Counted from the first letter of the stretch, positions 31,346-42,501 are shown. The stretch is DNA of 64,000 bases from Delphinapterus leucas (GCF_002288925.2 NW_022098049.1:1592808-1656807), one strand, 5' to 3'. The notes: generated from the sequence alone by a model not told the origin. Numbers and translations: made by a program.

Positions 31346-31889
31346 ACCTGTTGGCTGAGACAGGTATGGCACTTTCTCACCAGCTTCCATCAGCCACGGC
31401 TGTGGGCTGCTCCCTGAGGGGCCGGATTCTCCTGTGCTTCCAGCCTGCCGCCCAGGAAGCAAAGTGGGCCTGAAACCAGGGAGAGCCCCCAAGCGAGAAA
31501 ACCCAGGTGTCGGCAGTTGGAAGCCAGGCCACCATGCACTGGAGCGGGAAGGGCAGGGGGTGTGGGCGGGGCATGGGCAGCGTCTGCTCAGAGTCCGAGG
31601 AACAGCTCTCCACTCGAGTTCGCTCTGTTACTTTGCAGTCTCAGTCACTGAGCCACCAATTGTATGCAGAGCTCCATGATAGGTTTGAAATAGGAAGACG
31701 TTCTGTCCTGACCGAGCTGGCCATCGTGGACAGATGAGCAGAGCACCTCCTGTTCAAGCATCAGCACTGAAACGTCTGAGTCCCAGCCCCTCAGCTCAGC
31801 ATCCATGCTTCTTCATCATCAGGGCCCAAACCCCTCTCCTGTCATTACCTCCCCCTCGAGCTCTCTGCTCCAGGACTTCTGAACTACTT
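31346..31889. other. Unique sequence, no gene seen
   Basis: No repeat or coding signal. ORFs are under 85 codons and without motifs. Confidence 0.35.
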
Positions 31890-32180
31890 GCAGCTCCTGA
31901 AGAAGCTCCTTCTCTCTGACTCTCCTCCCTCTGGACCTTTACACCTTCCAGTACTTCTCCCTCCAGAGTAACCCCCCCTCTTTATGAGTCAGGTTAATAT
32001 CACCTCCTCTGGGAAGCCATCTCTGACTAACACTCCAATCCCGGGTGCCCTTGGTTTTTTGTCAGGTTCACTGTTCTTATTCCTATCAGAGTCGTCATCT
32101 CTGCAAGACTGTCCTCACCTCTTGTCTGTAAGCTTGGGGGATGTCGGAGATGCCTGTGTCATTTTCACTGGACATTAAAG
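31890..32180 (+). repeat. L2 LINE 3'-region relic
   Basis: 'tcacctcctctgggaagccatctctgactaacactcc', 'gcaagactgtcctcacctcttgtctgtaagc' and 'gcctgtgtcattttcactgg' are ordered as in plus-strand L2. Confidence 0.75.
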
Positions 32181-32184
32181 CCGG

Positions 32185-32375
32185 GCCTGGGTATGAACGC
32201 TACGCCTGAAGCTGAAGCTCAGCTTAACTACTTCCTAACTGTGGGGCTTGGGTTGGACTTTAAACCTCAGTTTTCCTATCTTTAGAAATGGGCACAATAA
32301 TGCTTCTTTCACAGGGGGGTTGCAAAGCATTAGAGAAAGTTCATGAAAACTACCTAGAACACAGTATGTACAGGT
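32185..32375 (+). repeat. MIR SINE relic
   Basis: 'aactgtggggcttgggttggactttaaacctcagttttcctatctttagaaatggg...aactacctagaacacagtatg' is plus MIR. Confidence 0.75.
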
Positions 32376-32599
32376 GTCTGAGTTAGGGTCCCAGCAGGTA
32401 ATGAGGAGGTAAGGGGAGCTAATGAATGGACTACTGACAGTGGGGTGGGCAGGGTTAAACAGAGCCAACAAGACCTGCAGAAGCCCCGGGTTAGCAACAG
32501 CTGAAGGCCTTGTCTCCCCTATACCTGAGGGCGCAAGAGGCCACTGGAACTCAAGAGAGGGGTAGCTGGAGCAGAGTAGCTATCCCATAAGATAATAAG

Positions 32600-32740
32600 G
32601 AGTAAGAACTAACGTTTACTGTGTGCCGACTATGGCCAGCACTGTTCTAAACCCATTAATTCATTTAAGCCATATTTACGGGGTAAGTATTACTATTTGA
32701 CCCATTTGGCAGATGGGAAAGCTGAGGCACAGATTCTTTT
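32600..32740 (-). repeat. MIR SINE relic
   Basis: Reverse MIR: 'aactaacgtttactgtgtgccgactatggccagcactgttctaaacccattaattcatttaag...gatgggaaagctgaggcac'. Confidence 0.85.
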
Positions 32741-33539
32741 TTTTTTTTCTGGGTCCCACAGTGGTGGTGGGACCTCACTCTCCTTTGACCCTCTCATCTC
32801 ACGCTGGTCCCTCTCAGTGGTAGAACTCACCTGGGTGTAGAGGGTGAGGACCCCCACTGAAACAGTCCATGCGAGTCACAGAGCAGAGTGGAGAAGGGTG
32901 GAGAGTGGATCTGCAAAGCAAAGGGGGGCGATCCAACACAATAGGCGATTGGTAAGTAGGAGTGCGGTTGCTACTGCTGCTACTATTATTGTCATTGGAT
33001 CATCAAAGCATGGGGCCATGCCTGGCTCCAGGGTGGGCTCAGATATTTTCCAGTGGAACGAACGAACCACTGTCCTGTTAACTACAAATGATAGCAACAT
33101 CAATCAGGCCCTGAAGAGCATATTTATTGAGTAATGTAATTGAAAATATCATCCCTTTACGCTTCTGGTAATGTAGGAAATAGTTCACTCCTAAGAGTTT
33201 AAATACTACCACATGCTTGACTCAGTGAATTCTTTTTGACATTTTTTCAGGATTTTCAGACAATATGAGAAGGAAAGCAAAACACTACCATCAGTGTTTT
33301 AGGCAGAAATAGAAAAGTAGGTTTTTCCATTCAGGTTGAAACGTTAAGCACTTGGTGGTGGCCTTTGAATTTAAGTTGAGAATTTAACACTTCTGCCTGA
33401 GACCACCCAACCTGGAAACCACAGGTGATGCCCTGCCCAGTGGGCTCCACATGGTCAGGAGGGAGGTTGTGGTGCTGATACACAGGGCATAGGGCTGACA
33501 GGGTATAGGAGGCCGGGATGGCCACCTAAGGCTCAGGAA
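32741..33539. other. Unique sequence, no gene seen
   Basis: A T12 tract near 32738 and a short imperfect (TAC/TAT)n triplet run at 32970-32990. Otherwise nothing recognisable. A 96-codon frame has no motif. Confidence 0.35.
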
Positions 33540-33785
33540 TAACAGCTGACATTCACTATGTGCTTTCATGGGCCAGGTCTTGTCCTGAGATGTTACACAA
33601 GTTTACTCATTCAGTTCCCATAGCTATCTTCTAGGGTGGGTTCTGTTAGTAGCCCCATTTTGCAGATGAGGGAACTGAGGCCCAGGGGGACTAAGTAATT
33701 TGCCCAAGGTCATCAGGTGGTAAGTGGAAGACCCCTAATTCAAGTCCAGAGTCTGACTCGGGAGACCTTCTTTCAACTGCAGTGC
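33540..33785 (-). repeat. MIR SINE relic, near full length
   Basis: Reverse MIR from 'cagctgacattcactatgtgc' through 'cccattttgcagatgagggaactgaggcccag' and 'aatttgcccaaggtcatcagg' to 'tcaagtccagagtctgactc'. Confidence 0.9.
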
Positions 33786-33954
33786 TAATCGCGTCTCTGT
33801 TAGAGAGTGGTGGAACTGAGGCCTGACTTCAGCCGTCTTATTGTTCAAACAAGGATTAGAGAGGTACAGTGATTTGTCCAAAGGCCCCCAGCCTTGCTAG
33901 CAAGAGAGTTCAAATGGGTCTTCATGACTGCTTCTGACTCTGAACCATCCTGTC

Positions 33955-34060
33955 CCCTTGGGCAGGTCACTCACCTTGTTTTCCATTTACTTGCTCATCT
34001 GTAAAATGGGACTAATAGTTATACCTTTAAATACTTCTAAGAGACGCGGTCATTTCTGCC
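33955..34060 (+). repeat. MIR SINE fragment
   Basis: 'cttgggcaggtcactcaccttgttttcc...catctgtaaaatgggactaatag' is plus MIR core. Confidence 0.75.
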
Positions 34061-34144
34061 CTGACTCCTCTTGGATGTGAGGACCACATACGACATATAT
34101 GGACACCTCAGGTAAACTGCAAGGGGCTAGGCAACAACGAAAAC

Positions 34145-34375
34145 AGTACTGATAAATAACAATAACATGTCTGGAGCCCTGGTTCTGATCAGCAGAGTTC
34201 CAAGCTCTCATCTGTTAGCCCCGTCATTATCGTTCATAATCCGTAATTCTCACCACACGCCTTCTGGTTTTACAGTCGGATAATCAGTTGCAGAGAAGGG
34301 AATAACTTGCCAGGTTACCAAAGCTAGTGAGCGAGTGCCCGTGCTAAGACTGAACCCTGACTAGTCTGGGTTGGC
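34145..34375 (-). repeat. MIR SINE relic
   Basis: Reverse MIR: 'cagagaagggaataacttgccaggttaccaaagctagtgagcgag', with the tRNA-like end 'gctcctaacca'. Confidence 0.75.
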
Positions 34376-34884
34376 GCTCCTAACCAGTAGTTATCAACAA
34401 AGACTGTCCATGTTGGCACATTTTGCACTGCAAATGCACAAAACAAAGGAAAACCATTTCTTCATAAAACCTGAATCTGGAAGGGACTGGTCTTTCTTGC
34501 AGCATCCCAGTGGAGATGGTGATAAACGCTCTAAGTACCATCTTCTAGGATGAGAGACAGGAAGATGTGAAGTTCCTAGAGAGGAATATAAGGGGCCCAG
34601 AGACTCGCCCTCTGAGGTCACGTTGGCTGATGTATCATAACAGAAAGGGCAGAGAGGCCTGAAGTGGCTGCAGGAGGAGAAACGCAAAGAGACCAGAAAG
34701 AAGAATTGAAAACAGACCTCCCAGGAGAAGAGAAAGCTCACCTCTGTGTAATCCCATGATGTCATTTAGTTATAGCCTCTGCGAGTGATTTTAGGCAACA
34801 GGTGACCTCAGGAGCCATCCTGGGCCTAAGTGACCTGAGCCACATCCTTTACTAGGCTCCAGATCTGTCAGCCACAGAGCCTAA
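34376..34884. other. Unique sequence, no gene seen
   Basis: A minus-strand 123-codon frame (34394-34765) lacks any recognisable domain. No repeat is recognised. Confidence 0.35.
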
Positions 34885-35060
34885 AGTTTAAGAGCAGTCC
34901 CTGGAGTAAGGCAGACGTGCGTTTGAATCCTGACTCCATCACTTTCCAGCTGTGTGACCTGAGGCTACACTCTGCCACCCTTCCATCATCTGTAAAGAGA
35001 GGTAATAATTCTATCTACCTCATCCAATCTTCTTGAAGGTTAAGAGAAATCCTATACTTA
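34885..35060 (+). repeat. MIR SINE relic
   Basis: 'gtttgaatcctgactccatcactttccagctgtgtgacctgaggc' and 'catctgtaaagagaggtaataattctatctacctc' are plus MIR, including the tRNA-like 5' part. Confidence 0.85.
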
Positions 35061-35232
35061 GAGAAGTCATCACCAAAAGAACTAGAAAACAAAGAGTTGC
35101 CTTTGGGGAGTGTTTTTTTTGGGGGGATGGCTAGTTTGTATTATAAGCTGGTGATTTTCATTATAAACCTCTGTAGTATTTGATTTCTTGACCATAAGCA
35201 TGTATTTCTTTGCTAAAAATACTTTTAAAGTT

Positions 35233-35421
35233 GGCTTCCCTGGTGGCGCAGTGGTTGAGAGTCCGCCTGCCGATGCAGGGAACACGGGTTCGTGCCCCGG
35301 TCCGGGAAGATCCCACATGCCGCGGAGCGGCTGGGCCCGTGAGCCATGGTCGCTGAGCCTGCGTGTCCGGAGCCTGTGCTCCACAACGGGAGAGGCCACA
35401 ACAGAGAGATGCCCACGTACC

Positions 35422-35426
<5 letters not shown>
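35233..35426 (+). mobile_element. CHR-type SINE, tail replaced by (AT)n
   Basis: Near-consensus plus-strand copy. Its A tail has become a (AT)14 microsatellite at 35427-35454. The short duplication TTTTAA(A)G lies on both sides. Confidence 0.9.

Positions 35427-35454
<28 letters not shown>
35427..35454. repeat. (AT)14 microsatellite in a SINE tail
   Basis: Pure AT dinucleotides, 28 nt, continuous with the SINE 3' end. Confidence 0.95.
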
Positions 35455-35457
<3 letters not shown>

Positions 35458-35484
35458 AAGCATTTTAAGGGATCATGTAAATCA

Positions 35485-35530
35485 GCACTGTGCACGATGC
35501 TTGGCAAATAGTAAGAGCTTAATAAATGCA
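35485..35530 (+). repeat. MIR/L2-type 3'-end fragment
   Basis: 'tgtgcacgatgcttggcaaatagtaagagcttaataaatgc' is the common 3' end motif. It may be the remainder of the MIR at 34885 after later insertions. Confidence 0.55.
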
Positions 35531-36244
35531 GGCTGTTAATGTCTGTGTACCCTGACGACTCGCTGTCACTATTGCCTGGACGCTTCAGGAAAGGAGTCAG
35601 CAGGGGTTGCTGTTTCAGCCGAGTGCAGCCCAGAGCTCCAGAATTACAGTGGGAAAGGGGAACCGGGAGCCTTGAGACAGACCTCTTCTTGCCAAATGAA
35701 TTGCTTTGCTTCCTTGTCCGATGCCATGCTCACCTCCCTGCCTTTGACTTGCTGGTGGGTAAGCAATGCCTTACTCCAGGTCTAACCTTGTACCTGGACT
35801 CAGCTAGTGATGATCTTAACTGCCTTAAATCTCTTGGTTCCTGGGCTGTTTCCAAGGCTGTTTTGCCAGGGCTTAGAGAGAGCACAATGGTGCTCATTGG
35901 AATCCAGCGTGGATTCGCCCAGATCAGGTGGAGCCAGATGAACTTAAGGTTTTTTTCATGGCTTTTCAGCCAGTAGGCGAGGAAAAAAGCCACAAATCAG
36001 GCATCCCTGGTTGTCATTAAGGTGTTTGAGAACACCACTCGTGAGCTCCTTGGCAACATGATGGAGAGATGTTGGAAGATCCTTTTGGATAAGTTTGCAG
36101 GTTAAATGGCCACCCCAAAGGATGCCGACGGACCTGAGTGAAATCGTCTGGACTTAGGTTCCTGGGGGTGGGCCTGGGGTCTCTGGCTCACCCCCATTCT
36201 GTCCACATGTTTTTCTGTGGCTTAAATGGAGACCTAAACGCTAG
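35531..36244. other. Unique sequence, about 0.7 kb
   Basis: No repeat recognised. A 145-codon plus-strand frame (35539-35976) has no domain, no splice context and a valine/leucine/serine-rich bias. A chance frame is likeliest. This could be a conserved non-coding block, but that needs alignment. Confidence 0.35.
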
Positions 36245-36420
36245 CCCTAGAAGCCATCCAGTCTAGGCTTTGGAATTCACACTACTGCTTACAAGCTACA
36301 ATGACACATAAAGACCCTTCACCTCGAAAAACCTCAGTTTCCTCAGCTGTAAAATGGGAGATAGTAACGACTGCCTCGTTGACTTGTTTGGAGGATTAAA
36401 CAGGACGAGGTAGGGAGGGC
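36245..36420 (+). repeat. MIR SINE relic
   Basis: 'aaaacctcagtttcctcagctgtaaaatgggagatagtaacgactgcctcgttgacttgtttggaggattaaa' is plus MIR. Confidence 0.85.
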
Positions 36421-37479
36421 GCTGGGCCCCATTCCTGAGCCCTTGCAAGCATTCAGGCAGCGGTCACTATCATTTCGCTGTGGTCGGGGATAGCATGAAT
36501 CTGGGAGCGATAGTGAACTTGTCGGGTGATAGAGACAGTATCCTAGAAGATCTCAGGGGACAAGAAGAAGGAGCCTAATCTAGCAATTTACAGAACAGCG
36601 TCACATCCCATGGGAGCTGGGGGTGGAGCCCTGAGGCATCACAGATCCTGGGTGGGAAAGTGTCCAAGGACTGCAGGTCTAGGAGAGTCCAGTGGTGGGA
36701 GGAGGGATATAGAGATATCTTTCCACAGCATTGATGGCAAAACGGTGTCTGGAATGGGCGAGCTGGTAACAGCCCCTCTCCCCTGGGTCACAAACCTCAT
36801 TGCAGAACTGTGCCCAGTTTGCAGTGTTGTATGTAAAGTGGGACATCCACAAATTAATACGTCAGAGGAGAATGGCAAGAACTGTAGACAATCTGGAACC
36901 AGGGAATGTAAGGCTTCACTTGCTAAAATCCGGAATGTTTGGTGTTGGAGTTTTAGGGGTCAATAAATGACACAACCCTGTTACCTCGCCAGGTTCAAGA
37001 CCAATCAAGAAAGACAGAGTCAGACAGGTGTGATCAAAATATATATCCCCTCTGTTCCTTACAGAACCAGACTAGAGGGCATGACTTAGCTAGGTCGCTG
37101 ACTAGAAGGTCTTTCTAACGCTCCCTGCCCTGCACCCCACACCATAAAGTGTCCATCAGTGAAACTGCGAGTCTGCAAAGATGCACACTCAGGCCATGGC
37201 TGCCCTCTGATCAGGGAGAGACAGAACAGGCAGAGGGACTGCATCTCTGATGTTTACAGATTAACTTCACCAAGTCGAGAAATAGACCAGTGACAGTTAC
37301 CTGCCAACAGGTGCTTTACTCCACTTCCAGGCTGGGAGGGAGGAGGGGGGGTGGAAACAGGTCCAGGTGTCTAGGTAATTAAGGGAAAGAAGACAGGTGA
37401 GGAGTGAGAATGCCCCCTTCACACTTAGGAAGGCTGCCGGAAATAAGCCCCTTCTTAGTGTACAAAGTGCTCTCCTTTC
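36421..37479. other. Unique sequence, about 1 kb
   Basis: No recognisable repeat. A 118-codon plus-strand frame (36610-36966) has no motif. Confidence 0.35.
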
Positions 37480-37900
37480 ATTCACTCAGGGAATCCTCAG
37501 ATATTTATTGATCACCTATTATGTACCAGGTGGTCTTCCCAGCTCTTGAGGAACCAAACAGATTCCTTACATTCCCAGTCTGGGGTGAGACCGAGAGTAA
37601 GCCATAATCGTAACAGGTAAGGAAACCATGTACTATGCTCGAAAGTGATAGTTGCTATGGAAAAAATAATAATTCAAGACTTGAAGGAAGTAGGGGAGTG
37701 AGCCATAGGGCTATGTGGGGAAAGAGCACCCTAGGCAGAGGGACAAAGCTGGGGCAAAGACCCTAAGGCAGTAGTGCTGAGGGACGAAAGCAAAACAAGG
37801 AGACCAATGTGTGCAGCAGAATGGGTGAAAGGGAGAGAGATGGGCCATGAGTGACAGGAGCCAGATGGCCTAGAGCCTGTGGGCCATGGTCAGGCCCTCA
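37480..37900 (-). repeat. L2 LINE relic, reverse orientation
   Basis: 'cctcagatatttattgatcacctattatgtaccaggtgg' leads into 'gagcaccctaggcagagggacaaagctggggcaaagaccctaaggcag', the extended reverse L2 pattern. About 420 bp long. Confidence 0.85.
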
Positions 37901-37929
37901 CCCATTTTAGTATGTGATGCTTTGTTTGG

Positions 37930-38350
37930 GTCGCACATCATAGCACATGTATGATAGTTCTTCTATTATCCCTTTTTACAGAAGAAAAACTGAGAGCCGT
38001 AGCCGATAGCCCTCTTTATTTTACAACTGAGAAAACGTACACTCAAGGGCTTCCCTGGTGGCGCAGTGGTTGAGCCTGCCGATGCAGGGGACACGGGTTC
38101 GTGCCCCTGTCCGGGAAGGTCCCACATGCCGCGGAGCGGCTGGGCCCGTGGGCCATGGCCGCTGAGCCTGCGCGTCCGGAGCCTGGACTCTGCAACGGGA
38201 GAGGCCACAGCAGTGCGAGGCCTGCGTACCGCAAAAAAAAAGAAAACTTACACTCAAGAGAGGGGGAGTGACTTGCCCAAGGCCACAGAGTGGGAAAATG
38301 ACATTTACTAGGACTTGGGTCCCCTGATTGTCAGCCTGGAACTCCTCCCA
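37930..38350 (-). repeat. MIR SINE relic split by a CHR SINE
   Basis: Reverse MIR left part 'ctattatccctttttacagaagaaaaactgag' and right part 'gagggggagtgacttgcccaaggccacagagtggg...gggtcccctgattgtcagcctgg' flank the SINE at 38048. Confidence 0.8.
38048..38242 (+). mobile_element. CHR-type SINE with a 6-bp deletion between A and B boxes
   Basis: Plus-strand copy with 16-bp TSDs AAAAC(G/T)TACACTCAAG at 38032-38047 and 38243-38258. Where the other copies read 'gttgagagtccgcctgcc' this one reads 'gttgagcctgcc', a 6-nt loss between the Pol III A and B boxes. Confidence 0.93.
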
Positions 38351-38465
38351 CATCTCTGCCCCAGAAAGGAATTCCTTTGAAGGAGGTGGCTCTGGGCCTC
38401 TCTTGAAGATTCAGTTCTAGATCATGGAGCTCTTAGATTTTCTATGGGGACTACAGAATTCCCTT

Positions 38466-38548
38466 CTTTCTTTTAACTGAAGTATAGCTGATTTACAATA
38501 TTATATTTCAGGTGTATAACATAGTGATTCAACATTTTGATTGAATCA
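38466..38548 (-). mobile_element. L1 3'-UTR fragment, minus strand
   Basis: 'ttaactgaagtatagctgatttacaatattatatttcaggtgtataacatagtgattcaac' is the artiodactyl-type L1 3' UTR in reverse, truncated after about 80 bp. Confidence 0.75.
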
Positions 38549-38689
38549 GAATCTGAGTACAATTTAGATTGCACTCAGAATTCCCGTCTTAGTAAGGGGT
38601 TTGAGGTGGAAATCCGAAGATGGCTAACTTAAACACACATGTTAATAAACGCTGAATGAGGGAAAGAAGGTCACTGACTGTAACATAAC

Positions 38690-38945
38690 CATTCACAGGT
38701 ACTGATTGCTTCCTGGGTACCTGGCCTGTTACAATCTGTTGACAGGTGTTCTCCTCCTTATTCCTTACCACCACCCTCAGGGCTAGGTGCTATCGTTATC
38801 TTCATTTTATAGGTGAGGAAACTGAAGCGCAGAAAGATGAGATCACTTGCCCAAGGTCCCACCGGGAGTGAAGAGTTGAGCTGGGCTCAAAGCTCAGGCA
38901 GCCTGACTTCAGAGTCTGTGCTCTTAACCCGGCTGCTCACACAGA
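38690..38945 (-). repeat. MIR SINE relic, near full length
   Basis: Reverse MIR: 'ttcattttataggtgaggaaactgaagcgcagaaag', 'acttgcccaaggtcccacc', 'gcagcctgacttcagagtctgtgctcttaaccc'. Confidence 0.9.
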
Positions 38946-39304
38946 TTAGCCAGACCCACAGGAGGTTACACCAGCCGCAGAACTGGGGTCACCAAAAGCA
39001 TATGTCAGTTTCCTGTGAGCAGGCTGGGGAGTAGATGAGCGCTGCCTTCCATTTCCCCACCTTCTTACCTGGATGACACTCCTTTCTCGAAGCTTCCCAT
39101 CAGACACAGGGACTTTCCGAGCTTAATTAGCAAGATGACTTTCAAACACCTCCCCACAAAAGAAGTCCCAAGTAGATCATGGCTCCCATCCTTCGATGAC
39201 TTGAAGCATGACTGTTTCTATGTAGAGTTATTTGAGGAGAGAAAGAAACCATCCCCACAGATTGAAAACAGAACTCAGTATGTGCTGATCTGTTGATCGT
39301 GATG
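38946..39304. other. Unique sequence, no gene seen
   Basis: It contains an isolated good minus-strand donor motif (CCAG|GTAAGAAG, minus strand, boundary between 39069 and 39068). I see no matching exon. Confidence 0.35.
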
Positions 39305-39485
39305 GGGATGACTAGCACTTATCCAACAGGCTGTCACACACCGTCATTATATCATTCAGCCTCACGAGGGTTGTGGGCTGTCACCATTTCATAGCTTAAG
39401 GAAGCCGAGATGAATTGGGGAAGGTGAAATGATTTGCTTCGTCACAGTACTGATAAGGCAGGTGGAAAGAGACTCGTACCCAAGT
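39305..39485 (-). repeat. MIR SINE relic
   Basis: Diverged reverse MIR: 'gatgactagcacttatccaacaggc', 'accatttcatagcttaaggaagc', 'aggcaggtggaaagagactcgtacccaagtccg'. Confidence 0.65.
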
Positions 39486-40229
39486 CCGGAGACGACGTTT
39501 GATCTATGACTCAATGCTGGCTGAACGGCCACACTCAAAACGTAGCCCTTAAGACTCTGGGAGCCCTTCACGGGAGGGAGCCCTGCATCCTGTCTTTCTT
39601 ACTGAAAACGAGCATAAAGAGCCATGGCAAATTCCTGGGGGCATCACCTTAGACTCGAAAGATATTAGAAAAACCAGTTTCTAGGATTGAGTCTCCACTA
39701 AAAAGATTGTTTTCATTCTCTGGCATCTGGCTGGCTGTGCCAGTTTTACTAGCTTCGGTTGCCGAGAGATTGACACCATGAGCCACATTTAGGAGTTTGT
39801 GTTGATATAACTGTTGTGGAAAAGCACATATTGGTCCCCACCATCTATATGCCTGCGACTAATTTTTTTTTCTCCCTGCCATTTCGTGCAACTTTTGCTT
39901 ACAGCCTACTTGGCCTAACTGACGCATTGGCTCAGGCCTCCAAGACTGCCAACTTGGAGCCTTGGATCAGTGAAATCAGTTATGACAGATGTGATAATTT
40001 ACAAGAAAATAAAAGTCACTATAATTAGACCTTTGAAGGAGTACATTTAGGTAGAGAATGAGAAAGCTCAAGTGTAACCTTAGCATGATGTGTTTGGATG
40101 TCAGCCCTGAGCAGATCCTTCTCTGCTCCATGAAAGGAGGTACTGGGGTGGCTGACCCCCTCCTCAGACACGGCCACTTATCAATGCTCAGGACATAGCT
40201 CTCGAGAGCTGGAAAGGTGGGCTGATAGA
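39486..40229. other. Unique sequence, no gene seen
   Basis: About 0.75 kb with no repeat recognised and only short frames. Confidence 0.35.
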
Positions 40230-40430
40230 ACAAGCATTAGATTTGGCACCAGAAGTGGTTTCAGTTCTCAACTTAGCCACTTGTCCTCAATACTGATTTC
40301 TTTTATTCAGTTGTAAAATGGGGATAAGAAAGAAGCCCCATCTCGTGACAGGTTGTGAAAATTAAAAGTGATCAAGTAAGACAGGTGTCTAGCATTGTGC
40401 TTGGTATAAGGCAGCAGGCAGAAAGCGCTG
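40230..40430 (+). repeat. MIR SINE relic
   Basis: Diverged plus MIR: 'gatttggcaccagaagtggtttcagttctcaacttagccacttg', 'agttgtaaaatggggataag', 'tctagcattgtgcttggtataagg'. Confidence 0.7.
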
Positions 40431-40439
40431 AGTGGTAGA

Positions 40440-40560
40440 CGTTCTTACCCCTCTTGAGCATAGTACCTGACCTCCTTGAGCCTCGCTTTTCTTCATTGGA
40501 AAATATAGATGAAACCATCTCATACAATGGATGTGGGCACGGGAGGAAATGAGGGGTGTG
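40440..40560 (+). repeat. MIR SINE fragment
   Basis: 'acctgacctccttgagcctcgcttttcttcattggaaaatatagatg' is a diverged plus MIR core. Confidence 0.5.
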
Positions 40561-40639
40561 AAAGGGATTTCATAACCATCTGTGGCCGTTCATGTGTCCA
40601 TCTTCCTATTGTTATTTTTTAAATACCCATAGTAGTTAT

Positions 40640-40928
40640 CACTTATTGTGTGCATCAGGGGCCAGGCTCTGTAGTAAGAAGGATCGATTTCTTCATTCGG
40701 TACAATAAGCACAGTGCCTGGGGCCCACGATACTTTTAGGGCCCCAGGAAACGTTTCATTTTAATTTCTCTTAAAATTAGAAGAAAAAATGAATATAGTA
40801 ATAATGACTATAAAATCAAATATTAAAATCCTAAACAATAATAAACATAACGATTAATCCAACCTGGAATATATTTGTCTTTATACCAACATAATATTAA
40901 AACCTAATTTTTTATGGGTTTTGTTTTG

Positions 40929-40964
<36 letters not shown>

Positions 40965-41260
40965 TGGGTGGTCCTTTTTGCAGTACGCGGGCCTCTCACT
41001 GTTGTGGCTTTTCCCGTTGCGGAGCACAGGCTCCGGACGCGCAGGCTCAGCGGCCACGGCTCACGGGCGCAGCCGCTCCGCGGCATGTGGGATCTTCCCG
41101 GACCGGGGCACGAACCCGTGTCCCCTGCATCGGCAGGCGGACGCTCAACCACTGCGCCACCAGGGAAGCCCTTGAGGTTTTTTTAATGCGGGAAGGGACC
41201 CACAAATGCAAAAGTGCCTAGGGCTCCCAAATTTACGATGCAGCCTTTGCTGTGGAAACT
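40640..41260. mobile_element. Possible hAT-type DNA transposon relic split by a SINE
   Basis: 'gcctggggcccacgatacttttagggccccagg' near 40715 and 'gtgcctagggctcccaaatttacg' near 41213 bracket an AT-rich interior, as in hAT (Zaphod-like) relics. The family is a guess. Confidence 0.35.
40939..41171 (-). mobile_element. CHR-type SINE with a very long A tail, minus strand
   Basis: Near-consensus minus-strand copy. The T-run at 40932-40963 is 32 nt without interruption. Duplication TTGAGGTTTTTTT lies at 40926-40938 and 41172-41184. A long pure tail and perfect TSD mean recent insertion. Confidence 0.95.
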
Positions 41261-41309
41261 TTACAAATGCTAGCCTGGTCATTCTCCGGAAGGTTTGTTT
41301 TTTTTTTTT

Positions 41310-41395
41310 TTAATTCTCATTTTACAGATGAGGAAATCTAAGCTTAAGGAGGTTAAGAAATTCATCCAAAGTCACATGGCAAGTAAAAGCCTATA
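41310..41395 (-). repeat. MIR SINE fragment
   Basis: 'attctcattttacagatgaggaaatctaagcttaaggaggttaagaaattcatccaaagtcacatggc' is reverse MIR core, preceded by a T13 tract. Confidence 0.8.
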
Positions 41396-41400
41396 TTATA

Positions 41401-41770
41401 TTAGTCAGGTTGAACTAACAGCTGTAACAACCCCCAAATTTTAATAGCTTAACAGTTGAGGAGCCTATTTCCTGCTCACACCACAGTTTGGTGTGTATGT
41501 CTGCAGGCAGTGTTCCACACAGTGATTCAGGGACCCAGGCTCCTTCCCTCTTGTGGCTGTCTCCCTCTAGTCCTGGGGGCTCTGTCCATTCAGTTGGGAG
41601 ATGGAGAAAAGTGAACCACAAGTGGGAGGTTTTTAGGGGCCAGGCCTGGAGTTGGCCCGCGTCACTTCCACTCAAATTCCACTCAAATTTCGGAAAGCTG
41701 TCACATGACCACCTGTCACTGCAAGGAATGCTGGGAGATGTAGTCTAGCTGCTGCCTGGGAGGAAAAGAA
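41401..41770 (-). mobile_element. Ancient MaLR-like LTR, family uncertain
   Basis: 'gctgtaacaacccccaaattttaatagcttaac', 'gggacccaggctccttccctcttgtgg', 'cactgcaaggaatgctgggagatgtagtc' follow the layout of a common old mammalian LTR in reverse. No coding part. Confidence 0.55.
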
Positions 41771-42501
41771 CATGTATGCTGGGGAGCACTCTCAACCCCT
41801 GACACAGCGACAGTGTTGGATGCCAGCCCAGGTCTTTTGTACACAAAGTCCACGCTCTTTCCACTCAACTGGTTCTTGTCACTTTTAACTTCCACAAAGC
41901 CTCTTTATGGGCCCTTTTCTCCAGCCAGACTTGCCTACTCACTGTTCCCAGCACCAGACCTTCGCCTGCTCAGTCCCAGTTGCTGCGGTAGTGCTAGGAA
42001 GAGAGATGCTCCAAAAAGAAGCTCCTCCCTGCCCTGGGTTCGCTTTCAGGTTACCCTGAGAAGGCTGCTGTCTGTATCTCCCAGTCCCGGGCTCACTGGC
42101 TGCTTCTGGGCACATGCAGAAGCCAGTGATCGCCTCTTCAGTGTGAGAAAAGGGGGCTCAGCAGAGGGCTTCAGCGGCAGGAGGAAAGAGTTTTGAGCTG
42201 GAGACTTGGCTGGACCATGAGCCTTGGGCAAGACATCAGCAGGAAGGGGGTGGCACCCAGTGATCATGCAGCACTAAAGGGCCGCAATCCTGGTATTAAT
42301 GGATCATTTGCCAAAAGTGACTCGCGTGGGCTGTCCCTAATCTATCAGTGTGTGTTGCCTTTGAACTCACGGGATCCTAAGGGACAAAGCTGCTGGAGCC
42401 GGCTCGAGGCTAGATGCCCTGTGGGCACTGCCTGTAACTGTTGGGCAAGCCCAGTGACCCTGGCAGTGTTCCAATAGTGCCAGTGTTGGTGGGAACTCAG
42501 C
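41771..42501. other. Unique sequence, no gene seen
   Basis: A 127-codon plus-strand frame (41813-42196) has no motif. No repeat is recognised until the inverted repeat at 42502. Confidence 0.35.

Noticed and set aside
39063..39072. Good minus-strand splice donor CCAG|GTAAGAAG
   Set aside because: No acceptor, open frame or promoter on the minus strand that would make an exon. A single donor match is expected by chance in 64 kb.
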